64,000 nt of DNA, taken from positions 3,524,501 to 3,588,500 of the forward strand of contig NC_011071.1 of assembly GCF_000020665.1 (NCBI RefSeq), written 5' to 3'. Below, in pieces: positions 42,917 to 52,532 of the stretch (position 1 is its first letter; every line of letters begins with the position of its first letter). A model generated the notes under the pieces. It was not told where the DNA came from, did not search any database, and saw nothing but the letters and a program-made list of their open reading frames with translations. A program made the position numbers and the translations under genes. This DNA comes from Stenotrophomonas maltophilia R551-3. Lineage in GTDB: Bacteria; Pseudomonadota; Gammaproteobacteria; Xanthomonadales; Xanthomonadaceae.

Positions 42917-44098
42917 CTAACCTGTGACTGACGGCCGCTGGTCCGCGCGGGGCAGGCGCAGCGAGAAGCGTCCATCGCGGACACGCACGGCCAGTCCGGT
43001 TTCCCGCCACTCCACCGGCAGTGCCAGTGCCGTGTGTGGCGTGGGGATGCGTGTGATCGCCTCGAACGTCCAGTGTTCCTCATAGGCTTCGCAGCGAAGC
43101 CTACCGTCATCACCGACCTCGATCACATCGATCCAGGCACCACTCCGGGCCTTGCCGCTGCCGCCCATCGCACGGCGGCCGATGGCCTGCCAACGCCCCT
43201 GCCAGTGGACGAGCCACACACCCTCGATGGGACGCAGATCCCCATCAAGTACGCTACCCGCCACCACCACGCATCGCCCTGACGGGCTGGCGATGACCGT
43301 CTCCAGATCGCAGGCGTGACGGTCACTGGCCTCGCCATCAAGGCAGAGGGCGTACGGGCAGACGCGGGTGAACAGGGTCGGATGCGCGGTCAGGCGCAGG
43401 TCGTCGGGAAGCAGCGGGATGGCCTGCAGAACCCGGCCATCAGGCAGGACATGCCGCAATGCCTGCGGCAACCCGGCGGCCAGTGCCGGGTGTTCCTGTT
43501 CCAGCCATAGACCCCGACAGGGGCGCAGCGTGGTCACTCGACTGGGAAGATCGCGCAGCCACATCGCGGCTTCTGCATCTCCGCCAAGCTGCCGGCGCTC
43601 GTGCAGTTCCTGCCAGAACAGGCTGGGAACAATCGTCAGCAGGTGCATCACCCTCTTGTCCGCTTCGTCGTAAACGATCACGGCCTCGCTGCGATCAATG
43701 TAGCCACTGGCCACACGCAGCGCGCTTCCTGCCAGCTCCTGCCACTCACCGCTGGCATCGTGGCTGCCGCTGGTCGATACGCCTTCAACGATGGCGCCAT
43801 CGCGCAGCATCTGGGTGCTGTAGGCAGGCCCGCCCATACCCAGCTCGCCCCAGTCCAGCAGCACATCGTGCGTGGGCGGCCAAATGGCAAAGGGCAGCGT
43901 CGCCCGCGAGCGCAGCTGTGCGCCGCCTACGGCATCGCCAACCAGATCGAAGCGCTGCAGCACGCCGCCCAGGGCAAGGCATGCGGCCAGGCCAACGACC
44001 ACGCCCAAGGGCGACCACCAGGCCACGCAGATGGCCACCCAGGCCAGGAACGGCAGCCATTGGGTGTATCGGCGGAGGGTGATGCGATCAACAATCAT
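42917..44098 (-). CDS. Membrane-anchored protein of unknown function
   Basis: A 393-residue protein with two hydrophobic helices near the N-terminus (WLPFLAWVAICVAWWSPLGVVVGLAACLALGGVL, about residues 12-47 and split by SPLG) and a large soluble domain. The rest has no motif I recognise; it contains WPPTHDVLLDWGELGMGG, several tryptophans and a Cys-rich patch near TRVCPYALCLDG. I start at the ATG at 44098, though an ATG nine codons upstream is possible and neither has a clear ribosome site. It follows the DUF805 gene by 39 bp on the same strand. Confidence 0.6.
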   Translation of the reverse strand: MIVDRITLRRYTQWLPFLAWVAICVAWWSPLGVVVGLAACLALGGVLQRFDLVGDAVGGAQLRSRATLPFAIWPPTHDVLLDWGELGMGGPAYSTQMLRDGAIVEGVSTSGSHDASGEWQELAGSALRVASGYIDRSEAVIVYDEADKRVMHLLTIVPSLFWQELHERRQLGGDAEAAMWLRDLPSRVTTLRPCRGLWLEQEHPALAAGLPQALRHVLPDGRVLQAIPLLPDDLRLTAHPTLFTRVCPYALCLDGEASDRHACDLETVIASPSGRCVVVAGSVLDGDLRPIEGVWLVHWQGRWQAIGRRAMGGSGKARSGAWIDVIEVGDDGRLRCEAYEEHWTFEAITRIPTPHTALALPVEWRETGLAVRVRDGRFSLRLPRADQRPSVTG

Positions 44099-44137
44099 GC
44101 GGGTGTGGTGGCTGCCACTTCGCACCAGAACGCTGAT

Positions 44138-44542
44138 TCAAGCGCCCGGCACTCCAGGCATTCCGCCGAATCGATTCTCTTCCTCGCTTCCCGGAAGGAG
44201 CATGAGAGGAAAGAGAACGAACACACCCAACGGAATGAATGCGATCACCACGTACCAGCCGGACTCGTCGATATCGTGCAATCGCCGAACGGCCAGGGCC
44301 AGCATCGGCGGGAGGAGGACGATGACGGCAAACATCGCCACTGCCAGTCCTGCGCCCTGCAGATGCTGGGACATTTCCCCATCGTAGAGATCGGTACCGA
44401 TCAGCCAGGAGCTGGCATTCATCAGAATGTAGCCCAACCCCGCCACGAACCCGGCAAGCAGGGAATACGACCAGAATTCTGTCCGGTTGGATCGCCCTGA
44501 AAAATCAAGGCATCGCCTGATGGGCATAAGTGCAGCGATCAT
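44138..44542 (-). CDS. DUF805 family membrane protein
   Basis: A 134-residue inner-membrane protein. CLDFSGRSNRTEFWSYSL at the start and LAVRRLHDIDESGWY in the middle are DUF805 hallmarks, with about four hydrophobic segments. Function unknown. The frame is open far upstream, but the family starts here, so I use the ATG at 44542. The 245-bp gap upstream to the tRNA shows no gene or repeat. Confidence 0.82.
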   Translation of the reverse strand: MIAALMPIRRCLDFSGRSNRTEFWSYSLLAGFVAGLGYILMNASSWLIGTDLYDGEMSQHLQGAGLAVAMFAVIVLLPPMLALAVRRLHDIDESGWYVVIAFIPLGVFVLFPLMLLPGSEEENRFGGMPGVPGA

Positions 44543-44787
44543 TCTCGCTCCGGGCAGCGGACGATGGGGACCAAAAGTTAACGATCTTTTAGCATCCCCA
44601 AGCCGAGCACCGACTGAATCTTCCCGCGCGACACAGCCTGGGAGACAGCGGGCGTTGCAAGAGAGGATTTCCCGCGCAAACCCCGCACCAAGGCCAGTAC
44701 GGACATGGCCACTCGGTTCACGCATGCCTATGAGATGAGCGGTTCGGATATTGCCGAGCGTCAGCCTTGCGCTGACCGCTGGAGACA

Positions 44788-44861
44788 TGGAGCGGGCGAT
44801 GGGAATCGAACCCACGTCAGTAGCTTGGGAAGCTACAGCTCTACCATTGAGCTACGCCCGC
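44788..44861 (-). tRNA. tRNA-Gly (anticodon CCC)
   Basis: A 74-base cloverleaf with encoded CCA. The acceptor stem GCGGGCG pairs with CGCCCGC, the anticodon stem GTAGC/GCTAC encloses TTCCCAA with CCC at the anticodon position, and the T-loop is TTCGATT. The discriminator base is T. It reads Gly GGG codons. Confidence 0.93.
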
Positions 44862-44925
44862 ATTGCGGGTGAAAGTCTATGCGGAGCGGCCGGTATTGCG
44901 CAATGGTGGCCTCTGCATCAGCGAC

Positions 44926-44965
44926 GGGGTCAGAACCCTTTCCTTGCGGAAAGGGATCCGACCCC
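44926..44965. repeat. GGGGTC...GACCCC inverted repeat
   Basis: The outer arms GGGGTC/GACCCC and inner arms CCCTTTCC/GGAAAGGG enclose a TTGC loop, with mismatched spacers. It is just past the stop of the autotransporter gene (minus strand) and could act as its 3' hairpin. Confidence 0.8.
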
Positions 44966-44973
44966 GCTCTGGA

Positions 44974-46827
44974 TCAGAAGCTGCCGCTGACGGTGGCGAA
45001 GATCGAGGCATCACGGGCGCGCTTCTGCGCAGCCGTGGTGCTCAGGCCAACGTTGCCCTGCAGGCCGAACAGGTCCATACGCGCACCCAGCACGGCGGTG
45101 GCGTAGTTCTTGTCGAAGTCCAGGCCCGGCACGCGGTAGCTGCCCAGCTCCGGCAGCGTCTGCAGCCAGGCGCTGGCCTGCTTGGTGTCCTCGAACTCGT
45201 GGTCGTAGGTCACCTGCACGTACGGCTTGACGGTGCCGCCATCGAAGCGGGCCTGCCAGCCGATACGACCGACGGTGGAGTCGACGTTCTGGCGGTCGTA
45301 ACCCAGGGCGGTGGCCAGCGTGCCCGCAGCGGCGCTTTCGCTGTAACCGTCGATCTTGACCTTCTGCCAGATCACCGCAGCGACCGGACCATGACGGAAG
45401 CCACCTTCGGTGCCGAACTCGTAACCGGCGTTCAGTGCGGCGGTCAGGTTGCTGCCATCCGGGGAACCACCGTGTTCGCGGGTGGCCGGGCCCAGCTGGA
45501 CCTTGCGGTTCACGTCATACGACAACCAGGTGTAGCTGACCTGGCCGTTGACCCAGACGCGGTCGCCGTACCATGCCGCGAACAGGCCGGCGGTGGTGTC
45601 CTTCTGGGTGAAGTCACCACGGCTGTTGCCGAAGTCGGCATTCAGGCGGCCGAAACCGGCGAAGCCGCCGACCACCACGCCGTTGCGTGCCCAGTCGATA
45701 CCGAACAGGCCGGCCGGAGCGAGGCCGTCATACAGGTCTGCGTGGTCATAGCGCTGCAGGTCGCCACGCACGCCACCCCACCACGACAGGCCATCAGCCG
45801 GACGGGCACCCAGGTGATTGCTGACCTGATCGGCACGCGAGCGGCCAATGGTCTGTGCCGAGTGGCTCAGCACCTGCTGCAGGCGCGGAGCCTCCAGCAC
45901 CGAGACGGCGTACTGGCCCAGCAGCTGGTGGCCGGTAACGGTGGGATGCACGCCATCTGCGAACAGATAGGTCTGGTACGCATCGGGGCTGACGTAGGTG
46001 GTCGGGTTGCAGCCGATGATGCTGCCCGTGGTGTTGGCCGGGTTGATCTTGCAGGCGGTGCCGGTGACGTTGGTGAAGCCGTACATGCCCGGGTTGGCGG
46101 TCACTTCACGCAGGATGCTGAAGGTATCGAGCGGAATGAACTCGATGCCCGCCTGCTTCAGGCCGCCATACAGCGCCTTGTTGTAGCCGACCGACATGGC
46201 GGTGGCCGCCGCCGCGTTGGGGCCACGGAACTGCGGGGTGATGCCCACGTCCGGCAGGTTCGGCACCAGCACGTACTGGGCACCGGCCTGCTTCAGGGCG
46301 CCGACCAGCGCGATCTGGTCGGTGACTGCCGCGCCGATGATGCCCTGCACCTGGGCCGGCGGCGCACCCGCACCGGCAGCGCCGGCGGCGGCAAACAGGT
46401 CGTTTGCGCCACCCCAGACGGTATACAGGGCGTTGCGGTCAGCCTTGCCACCGTTTGCAGCCAGGTAGCGGGCCGCCTGCGACTTCAACGACGGGATCGC
46501 GCCGAGGGCACCGCTGCCTTCCACCGACACGCGGGCCCCGCCGACAGCGTAGTTGTCGCCGTTCTGGCCGTTGCCGTTGGGGTCCTTGTTAAGGCCGTAG
46601 TAGTTGGCGACCTGCTGCGACCACACCCAGCCCGGGTTGGTGGTGAACTGGCCGGAGAGCCCCTGCGTGGCCTCGGGCAGCAGCGGGCGGAAGTAACCGG
46701 CATCGGTCAGGCTGTCGCCGAAGAACACCGCCTTCGAATACGGGTTTTCGCCTGCCATGGCCGGAAGCGCGGCCAGCGCGATCGCGGCCGCCATCAGGGA
46801 GCGGATCGGGTGTTTGCTGAGCTGCAT
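44974..46827 (-). CDS. estA: EstA-type GDSL esterase autotransporter
   Basis: A 617-residue outer-membrane esterase. The signal peptide ends at AMA-G (about residue 25). The passenger is a GDSL lipase: FFGDSLTDAG (catalytic Ser), NYAVGGARV, WGGANDLF and DGVHPTVTGHQ with the Asp-His pair. A C-terminal 12-strand barrel (about 345-617) ends in Phe (TVSGSF). EstA of Pseudomonas is linked to rhamnolipid production and motility, so a surface role is likely. AGGAG lies seven bases before the ATG at 46827. Two short palindromes at 46861-46900 are in or near its 5' leader. Confidence 0.92.
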   Translation of the reverse strand: MQLSKHPIRSLMAAAIALAALPAMAGENPYSKAVFFGDSLTDAGYFRPLLPEATQGLSGQFTTNPGWVWSQQVANYYGLNKDPNGNGQNGDNYAVGGARVSVEGSGALGAIPSLKSQAARYLAANGGKADRNALYTVWGGANDLFAAAGAAGAGAPPAQVQGIIGAAVTDQIALVGALKQAGAQYVLVPNLPDVGITPQFRGPNAAAATAMSVGYNKALYGGLKQAGIEFIPLDTFSILREVTANPGMYGFTNVTGTACKINPANTTGSIIGCNPTTYVSPDAYQTYLFADGVHPTVTGHQLLGQYAVSVLEAPRLQQVLSHSAQTIGRSRADQVSNHLGARPADGLSWWGGVRGDLQRYDHADLYDGLAPAGLFGIDWARNGVVVGGFAGFGRLNADFGNSRGDFTQKDTTAGLFAAWYGDRVWVNGQVSYTWLSYDVNRKVQLGPATREHGGSPDGSNLTAALNAGYEFGTEGGFRHGPVAAVIWQKVKIDGYSESAAAGTLATALGYDRQNVDSTVGRIGWQARFDGGTVKPYVQVTYDHEFEDTKQASAWLQTLPELGSYRVPGLDFDKNYATAVLGARMDLFGLQGNVGLSTTAAQKRARDASIFATVSGSF

Positions 46828-46860
46828 GAAGAAACTCCTGTGGGGTGAATAAGTGGGAAC

Positions 46861-46900
46861 CCGGCGTACGTACGCCGGCGCACGGTGAATGGTTTCACCG
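46861..46900. repeat. Two short palindromes in the estA-thiS gap
   Basis: CCGGCGTACGTACGCCGG at 46861-46878 is a perfect palindrome. CGGTGAATGGTTTCACCG follows a few bases later. They lie 34-73 bp before the estA start on its strand and could form RNA hairpins or an operator. Nothing else is seen in the 207-bp gap, including no TPP riboswitch features. Confidence 0.45.
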
Positions 46901-47034
46901 CGCCGCCTTTTGCTCACGCTGCGCCGCCGCATGGATTGTCGCCTGAACGCCTGACAGCACGCTGTGCCGGAGCTGGCGCCCGGCGGAAGTTGCAAGCATT
47001 CCGATCCTGGCAGGCCATCAGCGACAATGGGCCG

Positions 47035-47235
47035 ATGAACATCCAGCTCAATGGCGAACCGCGTACCCTGCCCGCTTCGGCGACCCTCCACGACCTGCTC
47101 GAGGCCGAGCAGCTGCTGCAGCGCCGGGTGGCGGTGGAGGTCAACGGCGAGATTGTCAGCCGCAGCCGCCACGGCGAGCATGTTCTGGCCGAAGGCGACG
47201 TGGTGGAGATCGTGCACGCGCTGGGTGGCGGCTGA
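47035..47235 (+). CDS. thiS: Sulfur carrier protein ThiS
   Basis: A 66-residue ubiquitin-fold protein that carries sulfur as a C-terminal thiocarboxylate to build the thiazole of thiamine. [13 protein letters not shown] at the start, [11 protein letters not shown] in the middle and the C-terminal GG (VHALGGG) are typical. thiG follows after 131 bp filled by GTAG-type repeats. Thiamine regulation is not visible. Confidence 0.92.
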   Translation: MNIQLNGEPRTLPASATLHDLLEAEQLLQRRVAVEVNGEIVSRSRHGEHVLAEGDVVEIVHALGGG

Positions 47236-47253
47236 AGCGACCGCGCTGCGCGC

Positions 47254-47319
47254 TCGCCGGGCATGGCCCGGCGCTACCACGCGCGCACCTCCTCGGTAAC
47301 GCCGGGCCGTGCCCGGCGG
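47254..47319. repeat. GTAG-type repeat pair between thiS and thiG
   Basis: An inverted copy with GCCGGGCATGGCCCGGC core ends CTAC at 47277, and a forward, variant copy starts GTAACGCC at 47296. The pair lies inside what is probably one thiS-thiG transcript. Confidence 0.75.
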
Positions 47320-47366
47320 TGCAATCGCGTGACCCCATCTTCAGGCGGATAAGCGATAATCGCGCC

Positions 47367-48161
47367 ATGAACGTTCAAGTCTCCCCCGATTCGCTGGTGA
47401 TCGCCGGCAAGACCTATGGCTCGCGGCTGCTCACCGGCACCGGCAAGTTCAAGGATCTGGAAGAAACCCGCCTGGCCACCGAGGCCGCTGGCGCCCAGAT
47501 CGTCACCGTGGCCATCCGCCGCACCAACATCGGGCAGAACCCGGGCGAGCCGAACCTGCTCGACGTGCTGCCGCCGGAGCGTTTCACCATCCTGCCCAAC
47601 ACCGCCGGCTGCTACACCGCCGAGGATGCGGTGCGCACCTGCCGCCTGGCCCGCGAACTGCTGGACGGCCACAACCTGACCAAGCTGGAAGTGCTGGGCG
47701 ACCAGAAGTCGCTGTACCCGGACGTGGTGCAGACCCTCAAGGCCGCCGAGCAGCTGGTCAAGGACGGTTTCGAGGTGATGGTCTACACCTCCGATGATCC
47801 GATCCTGGCCAAGCGCCTGGAAGAGATCGGCTGCGCTGCGGTGATGCCGCTGGCTGCACCGATCGGTTCGGGCCTGGGCATCCAGAACAAATACAACCTG
47901 CTGCAGATCATCGAAGACGCCAAGGTGCCGATCATCGTCGATGCCGGCGTCGGCACCGCTTCGGATGCGGCGATCGCGATGGAGCTGGGCTGTGATGGCG
48001 TGCTGATGAACACCGCCATTGCCGGTGCGCGCCACCCGGTGCTGATGGCCAGCGCCATGCGCAAGGCGGTCGAGGCCGGGCGCGAGGCGTTCCTGGCCGG
48101 GCGCATTCCGCGCAAGCGCTACGCCAGTGCGTCGTCCCCGATCGATGGGTTGATCGGCTGA
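47367..48161 (+). CDS. thiG: Thiazole synthase ThiG
   Basis: A 264-residue TIM-barrel enzyme that makes the thiazole phosphate of thiamine from deoxyxylulose phosphate, glycine imine and ThiS-thiocarboxylate. Motifs [27 protein letters not shown] (active-site Lys region), [12 protein letters not shown] and [12 protein letters not shown] match the family. Its stop shares a base with the trmB start (TGATG), so the two are coupled although they belong to different pathways. Confidence 0.95.
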
Positions 48162-48895
48162 TGACCAATCCGTTCGACAGTGCCGGTTCCAAGGCCCCGC
48201 CCAAGCCCTTCACCGTCAGTGAAGGCCGCCGCGAAGTGCGCAGCTTCGTGCTGCGCCAGGGCCGCTTCACCCCCGCCCAGCAGCGCGCGTTCGACGAACG
48301 CTGGCCACGCTTCGGCATCGACTACAACGGCCAGCCGCGTGACCTGGACGCGACCTTCGGCCGTCCCGCGCACAAGGTGCTGGAAATTGGCTTCGGCAAT
48401 GGCGCCGCCATGCGCTTCGCCGCCCAGCACGACCCGTCGCGCGACTACATCGGCATCGAAGTGCACGCCCCCGGCGTGGGCCGCCTGCTGAACGCGCTGG
48501 CCGACGACAACGCCGATCACGTGCGCCTGTACCACCACGATGCGGTGGAAGTGCTGCAGAACGAGATCGCCGATGGCGCGCTGGATGAAGTGCGCATCTA
48601 CTTCCCGGATCCGTGGCACAAGAAGCGCCACAACAAGCGCCGCCTGCTGCAGCCGGCGTTCGCCGAACTGATCGTGCGCAAGCTGCGCCCGGGCGGCCGC
48701 CTGCACTGCGCCACCGACTGGGAAGACTACGCCGAGCAGATGTGGGACGTGCTCGACGCCACCGCCGGCCTGGTCAACCGCGCCGGCCCGCGTGGCAGCG
48801 TGCCTCGCCCCGACTGGCGGCCGCAGACCCACTTCGAGACCCGCGGCCAGAAGCTCGGCCATGGCGTCTGGGACCTGTTGTACGACCGCACCTGA
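48161..48895 (+). CDS. trmB: tRNA (guanine-N7)-methyltransferase TrmB
   Basis: A 244-residue SAM enzyme that makes m7G46 in tRNA. The N-terminal [21 protein letters not shown], the SAM motif [12 protein letters not shown], the signature [17 protein letters not shown] and [11 protein letters not shown] are all present. The start overlaps thiG by one base. Followed 27 bp later by the permease gene. Confidence 0.95.
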
Positions 48896-48922
48896 TGATC
48901 GCCTGAGGACGCTGCGCCCCAC

Positions 48923-50770
48923 ATGGATACCGCGCTGACGCTGACCACTGACATGAAGCTCGTGCTCGGGCTGGTCGGCTTCACGATGGCGATGTTCCTG
49001 TTCGAGCGCATCCGCGCCGACGTGGTTGCGCTGGTGGTGCTGGTGGTACTGGGCGTGACCGGCCTGATCGCGCCAGAGGAGATCTTCGGCGGTTTCTCCG
49101 GTAACGCGGTGATGAGCATCATCGCCACCACCATCCTCGGCGCAGGCCTGGACCGCACCGGGGCGTTGAACCGGCTCGCCGCCTGGCTGCTGCGCCGTGG
49201 CCACGGCGTGGAGCAGCGGTTGCTGATGATGACCACGGCCATCGCCGGCCTGAACTCGTCCTTCATGCAGAACCCGTCCGTGATGGCGCTGTACCTGCCG
49301 GTGGCCTCGCGGCTGGCGGCGCGCACGGGCCTGACCATGCAGCGGCTGCTGCTGCCGATTTCGGCGGCGATCGTGATGGGTGGCGCGCTGACCATGGTCG
49401 GCAACTCGCCACTGATCCTGCTGAACGATCTGCTGGCCTCGGCCAACAACAACCTGCCCTCGGGCCTGGCCACCATCGAACCACTGCGCATGTTCGCGCC
49501 GCTGCCGATCGGCGTGGCGCTGCTGATCGCTTCGCTGCTGTACTTCCGCTACTACGGCGACCGCAAGCTGGTGGAAGAGGAAAGCCTGGTCAACGACGGG
49601 GTCACTCCGGCGCGTACCGAAAGCTACTTCGCCAAGACCTACGGCATCGAAGGCGATGTGTTCGAGCTGGTGGTCAGTGCCGAAAGCCCGCTGGTCGGCA
49701 TGACCCTGGGCGAGGCCGAGAACCTGCACGATGCACCGCTGCTGCTGGCGCTGAAAACCGGCAACGACACCCGCCTGGCGCCGCCGGCGGAAATGCGCAT
49801 CTGGGTGGGCAGCGTGCTCGGCGCGATGGGCCCGCGCGAGCAGATCAACGACTTCGCGCAGAACCAGTTCCTGCGCATGTCTTCGCGGCTGAAGCATCTC
49901 GGCGACCTGTTCAACCCGAGCCGCGCCGGTATTTCCGAGGCGGTGGTGCCGCCAACCTCGAACGTGATCGGCAAGAGCGCGGCCGACCTGCGCCTGCGCA
50001 AGGAGCGCGGCATCAGCCTGCTGGCGATCAACCGCGACAAGCAGGTGATCCGCGAGGACGTGCGCGACGTGCAGCTGCGCGCCGGCGACATGCTGGTCTT
50101 CCACAGCATCTGGACCGACCTGGCGCAGGCCGCCCGCAGCCGCGACTTCGTGGTGGTGACCGACTACCCGACCGGCGAGCAGCGACCGCACAAGTTCAAG
50201 ATCGCGATGGCGATCTTCGCCTTGACCATCCTGATCGCGCTGACCAGCAAGCTGCCGGTGGCACTGACCCTGATGACCGGCGTAGCCGGCATGCTGCTGA
50301 CCGGCGTGCTGCGCATGGACGAGGCCTACGCCTCGATCAACTGGAAAACGGTGTTCATGATGGCCGGGCTGATCCCGCTCGGCTGGGCGATGGATTCCAG
50401 TGGCGCGGCGGCGTGGGTGGCCGGCCATACCATCGACAAGCTGCCCACTGGCATCCCGGTATGGGTGCTGGAAGTGGCGTTGGCACTGCTGACCACGGCG
50501 TTCTCGCTGGTGATCAGCCATGTAGGCGCGACCATCGTGATGGTGCCCATTGCGGTGAACCTGGCACTGGCGGCGGGCGGCAATCCGACGGCGTTCGCGC
50601 TGATCGTGGCGCTGTCGGCGTCCAACAATCTGATGACGGCCTCCAACCCGGTGATTTCGATGATCACCGGCCCGGCCAACTACACCCCGCGCGAGATGTG
50701 GCGGGTCGGCGGCCCGCTGTCGCTGATCTACACCTGCGTGGTGGTGCTGATGATCAACCTGATGTTCTGA
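48923..50770 (+). CDS. SLC13-type (DASS) permease with TrkA-C domains
   Basis: A 615-residue inner-membrane transporter. Two blocks of hydrophobic helices (about 10-215 and 415-610) flank a soluble insert (about 230-400) that holds one or two RCK-C/TrkA-C domains (GDVFELVVSAESPLVGMTLGEA, ISLLAINRDKQVIREDVRDVQLRAGDMLVFHS). SLC13 motifs LNSSFMQNPSVMALYLPV and LSASNNLMTASNPV mark the two substrate-site loops. Relatives carry dicarboxylates, sulfate or citrate; the substrate here is unknown. GAGGA sits 14 bases from the start; an ATG ten codons later is possible. Confidence 0.85.
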   Translation: MDTALTLTTDMKLVLGLVGFTMAMFLFERIRADVVALVVLVVLGVTGLIAPEEIFGGFSGNAVMSIIATTILGAGLDRTGALNRLAAWLLRRGHGVEQRLLMMTTAIAGLNSSFMQNPSVMALYLPVASRLAARTGLTMQRLLLPISAAIVMGGALTMVGNSPLILLNDLLASANNNLPSGLATIEPLRMFAPLPIGVALLIASLLYFRYYGDRKLVEEESLVNDGVTPARTESYFAKTYGIEGDVFELVVSAESPLVGMTLGEAENLHDAPLLLALKTGNDTRLAPPAEMRIWVGSVLGAMGPREQINDFAQNQFLRMSSRLKHLGDLFNPSRAGISEAVVPPTSNVIGKSAADLRLRKERGISLLAINRDKQVIREDVRDVQLRAGDMLVFHSIWTDLAQAARSRDFVVVTDYPTGEQRPHKFKIAMAIFALTILIALTSKLPVALTLMTGVAGMLLTGVLRMDEAYASINWKTVFMMAGLIPLGWAMDSSGAAAWVAGHTIDKLPTGIPVWVLEVALALLTTAFSLVISHVGATIVMVPIAVNLALAAGGNPTAFALIVALSASNNLMTASNPVISMITGPANYTPREMWRVGGPLSLIYTCVVVLMINLMF

Positions 50771-50796
50771 GGGGATTGATCGGCAGGGCTGCGATA

Positions 50797-50868
50797 GGTG
50801 GGTGCGGACCGTTGGTCCGCACAGGGCTTGCCTGCAACGGAGCGTGCGGACCAACGGTCCGCACCTAC
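50797..50868. repeat. Pair of GGTGCGGACC-type hairpins
   Basis: The left copy reads GGTGGGTGCGGACC and folds with GGTCCGCAC; the right copy is its inverse, ending GCACCTACC. The same hairpin is one half of the 96-bp array unit at 6060-6472. It lies between the convergent permease and Rieske genes. Confidence 0.8.
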
Positions 50869-50889
50869 CTCAAGCAACATCGCCCGGCC

Positions 50890-51225
50890 TCAAGCCAGGT
50901 AGACCTGCCCGTCGCGCACGTCCACCGGCACCGCGCGCAGGCGGTCGCCCTTGCAGGGACCGGCGATGCAGTCGCCGCTGTCCAGCGCGAACGAGGCGCC
51001 GTGGGCGGCGCACACCAGGTGGCCTTCGCGGCTCTTCAGGAACTGGCCCGGCGCCCAGTCCAAGCGGCGGCCGGCATGCGGGCAGATGTTCAGGAATGCC
51101 CGCACCTGCGCACCGTCGCGGTACAACACCAGCGACTCGGCATCGCCATCGACCACCGCTTCGACCTCAGCAAACGCGCCATCGGCAATGGCATCAAGGG
51201 CGATCAGGGCAGCAGCGGCAGTCAT
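50890..51225 (-). CDS. Rieske 2Fe-2S domain protein
   Basis: A 111-residue soluble ferredoxin-like protein. The cluster ligands are in NICPHAGRRLDW and LVCAAHGASF, the CxH...CxxH pattern of Rieske proteins; here the second motif is CAAH. Similar small proteins serve as electron donors to oxygenases, or are of unknown role. No oxygenase adjoins it. I use the ATG at 51225, which removes a 14-residue extension with no ribosome site. Confidence 0.85.
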   Translation of the reverse strand: MTAAAALIALDAIADGAFAEVEAVVDGDAESLVLYRDGAQVRAFLNICPHAGRRLDWAPGQFLKSREGHLVCAAHGASFALDSGDCIAGPCKGDRLRAVPVDVRDGQVYLA

Positions 51226-51300
51226 GGCGAAGGCTCGGACAGTAAACGCGCATTGTCGCACGCCCACTCAGGTGACTGGCTGCAACATGAACACAAGTCA

Positions 51301-51328
51301 TTGATTCGTAATAAGCACAGGCTATATT
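51301..51328 (+). promoter_or_regulatory. Likely sigma-70 promoter upstream of the 51404 gene
   Basis: TTGATT at 51301-51306 and TATATT at 51323-51328 are spaced by 16 bases in an unusually AT-rich stretch. It is 75 bp upstream of the small membrane-protein gene at 51404. It also lies opposite the Rieske gene start. Confidence 0.55.
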
Positions 51329-51403
51329 TAACGAGTTTTTCACTCAATGACAGTGGCACGTCCCGATACTCTGGTTTCGCTGATCCCAGCCTATCGAGCC
51401 GCC

Positions 51404-51685
51404 ATGTTCAATCGCGCATCCGCCTTCAACCAGTTCCGCACCCTGTTCGCGCCGCGCAAGCCGCGTCACCCGCTGGTGCGCGTTGCCGTGGGCCTGCTCG
51501 GCCTGGCGATCCTGGCCGCGATGGTGTTCATCGGCGTGTTCGTCGGTGCGGCGATGATCCTGGTCGGCCTGGCGTGGAAGCTGCTGGCTTCGCGCAAGCC
51601 GGGCACTGCCCGTGCGCTCGACCCGAACGTGGTCGAGGGCGAGTTCCGCGTGGTGCGCAAGCCGGTGCTGCCGGCCTCGCGTTGA
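51404..51685 (+). CDS. Small membrane protein of unknown function
   Basis: A 93-residue protein with one long hydrophobic stretch (VRVAVGLLGLAILAAMVFIGVFVGAAMILVGLAW-like, about 25-60) that can make two helices, flanked by basic residues (APRKPRHP before, ASRKPGTAR after). No named family recognised. An ATG at 51347 in the same frame is an alternative start; I prefer 51404 because the promoter-like site leaves a normal leader. Confidence 0.6.
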   Translation: MFNRASAFNQFRTLFAPRKPRHPLVRVAVGLLGLAILAAMVFIGVFVGAAMILVGLAWKLLASRKPGTARALDPNVVEGEFRVVRKPVLPASR

Positions 51686-51760
51686 TCCACGCCCTACGCG
51701 CCCGCTGACGGCGGGCGCCATGCGTTCTAGACTGCGGGCACGCCCTTCCTGGATGCCCGC

Positions 51761-52477
51761 ATGTCCGATGTCTCCGATGTGATCCCTGCCGTAGCCCTGC
51801 CGCGTGTGCCGGTGGTGGGTGGTGGCAGCTTCCCCGTGCACCGTATCTACTGCGTCGGCCGCAATTTCGCCGACCATGCCCGCGAAATGGGCGCAGCGGT
51901 GCCGGCGGCCGACGACCGCGGCCGTCCGATGTTCTTCAGCAAGCCGGCCGATGCGATCGTGGTCGGACACGACGATGCCATCCCCTATCCCCCGGCAACC
52001 GCCAACCTGCACCACGAAGTGGAGCTGGTGGTGGCGATCGGCCGTGATGCGCCAGCCGGCGAACTGGCCGTCGCCGATGCCGACGCGCTGGTCTACGGCT
52101 ATGCCGTCGGCCTGGATCTGACCCGCCGCGACCTGCAGGCCGCCGCCAAGGACAAGGGCCATCCGTGGGATGCGGCCAAGGGCTTCGATGCCTCGGCGCC
52201 GATCAGCGAGATCGTGCATGCCGCTGAAGTGGGCGACCTGGCCGCGCTCAACCTGTCGCTGGAGGTCAACGGCGAGGTGCGCCAGCAGGCCCTGCTCGAC
52301 CAGATGATCTGGAACGTGCCGGAGATCCTGCATGAGCTGTCCAAGCTGTGGCAGCTGCGTGCCGGCGACCTGGTGTTCATGGGTACCCCGTCCGGAGTGG
52401 CCGCGCTGAAGCCCGGCGACCGCTTCAGTGCCCGCCTGGAAAACGTGGCCGAGCGCCACGGCGTGATCGCCGGCTGA
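51761..52477 (+). CDS. Fumarylacetoacetate hydrolase (FAH) family protein
   Basis: A 238-residue hydrolase or isomerase. [38 protein letters not shown] with metal-binding Glu residues, and [13 protein letters not shown] are typical of the FAH family, as is VFMGTPSGV near the end. Family members cleave C-C bonds of beta-diketo acids or decarboxylate oxaloacetate. This size and motif set suggests fumarylpyruvate hydrolase or oxaloacetate decarboxylase-like activity. No aromatic pathway genes are next to it. Confidence 0.87.
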   Translation: MSDVSDVIPAVALPRVPVVGGGSFPVHRIYCVGRNFADHAREMGAAVPAADDRGRPMFFSKPADAIVVGHDDAIPYPPATANLHHEVELVVAIGRDAPAGELAVADADALVYGYAVGLDLTRRDLQAAAKDKGHPWDAAKGFDASAPISEIVHAAEVGDLAALNLSLEVNGEVRQQALLDQMIWNVPEILHELSKLWQLRAGDLVFMGTPSGVAALKPGDRFSARLENVAERHGVIAG

Positions 52478-52532
52478 CATCACCTGCGCTACCCTGCGCG
52501 CTGTCCACTTCCCCCACCGGAGAAAAACAACA

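Noticed and set aside
44788..44861. tRNA-Gly as an integration site for an island
   Set aside because: No integrase, no direct repeat of the tRNA end, and neighbouring genes look like core genes.
46828..47034. TPP riboswitch upstream of thiS
   Set aside because: I could not find the conserved CUGAGA-type elements; the palindromes present are closer to estA and do not match.
48119..50854. Minus-strand open frame of 911 codons opposite trmB and the permease
   Set aside because: Composition is shadow-like, and both plus-strand genes have clear family motifs.
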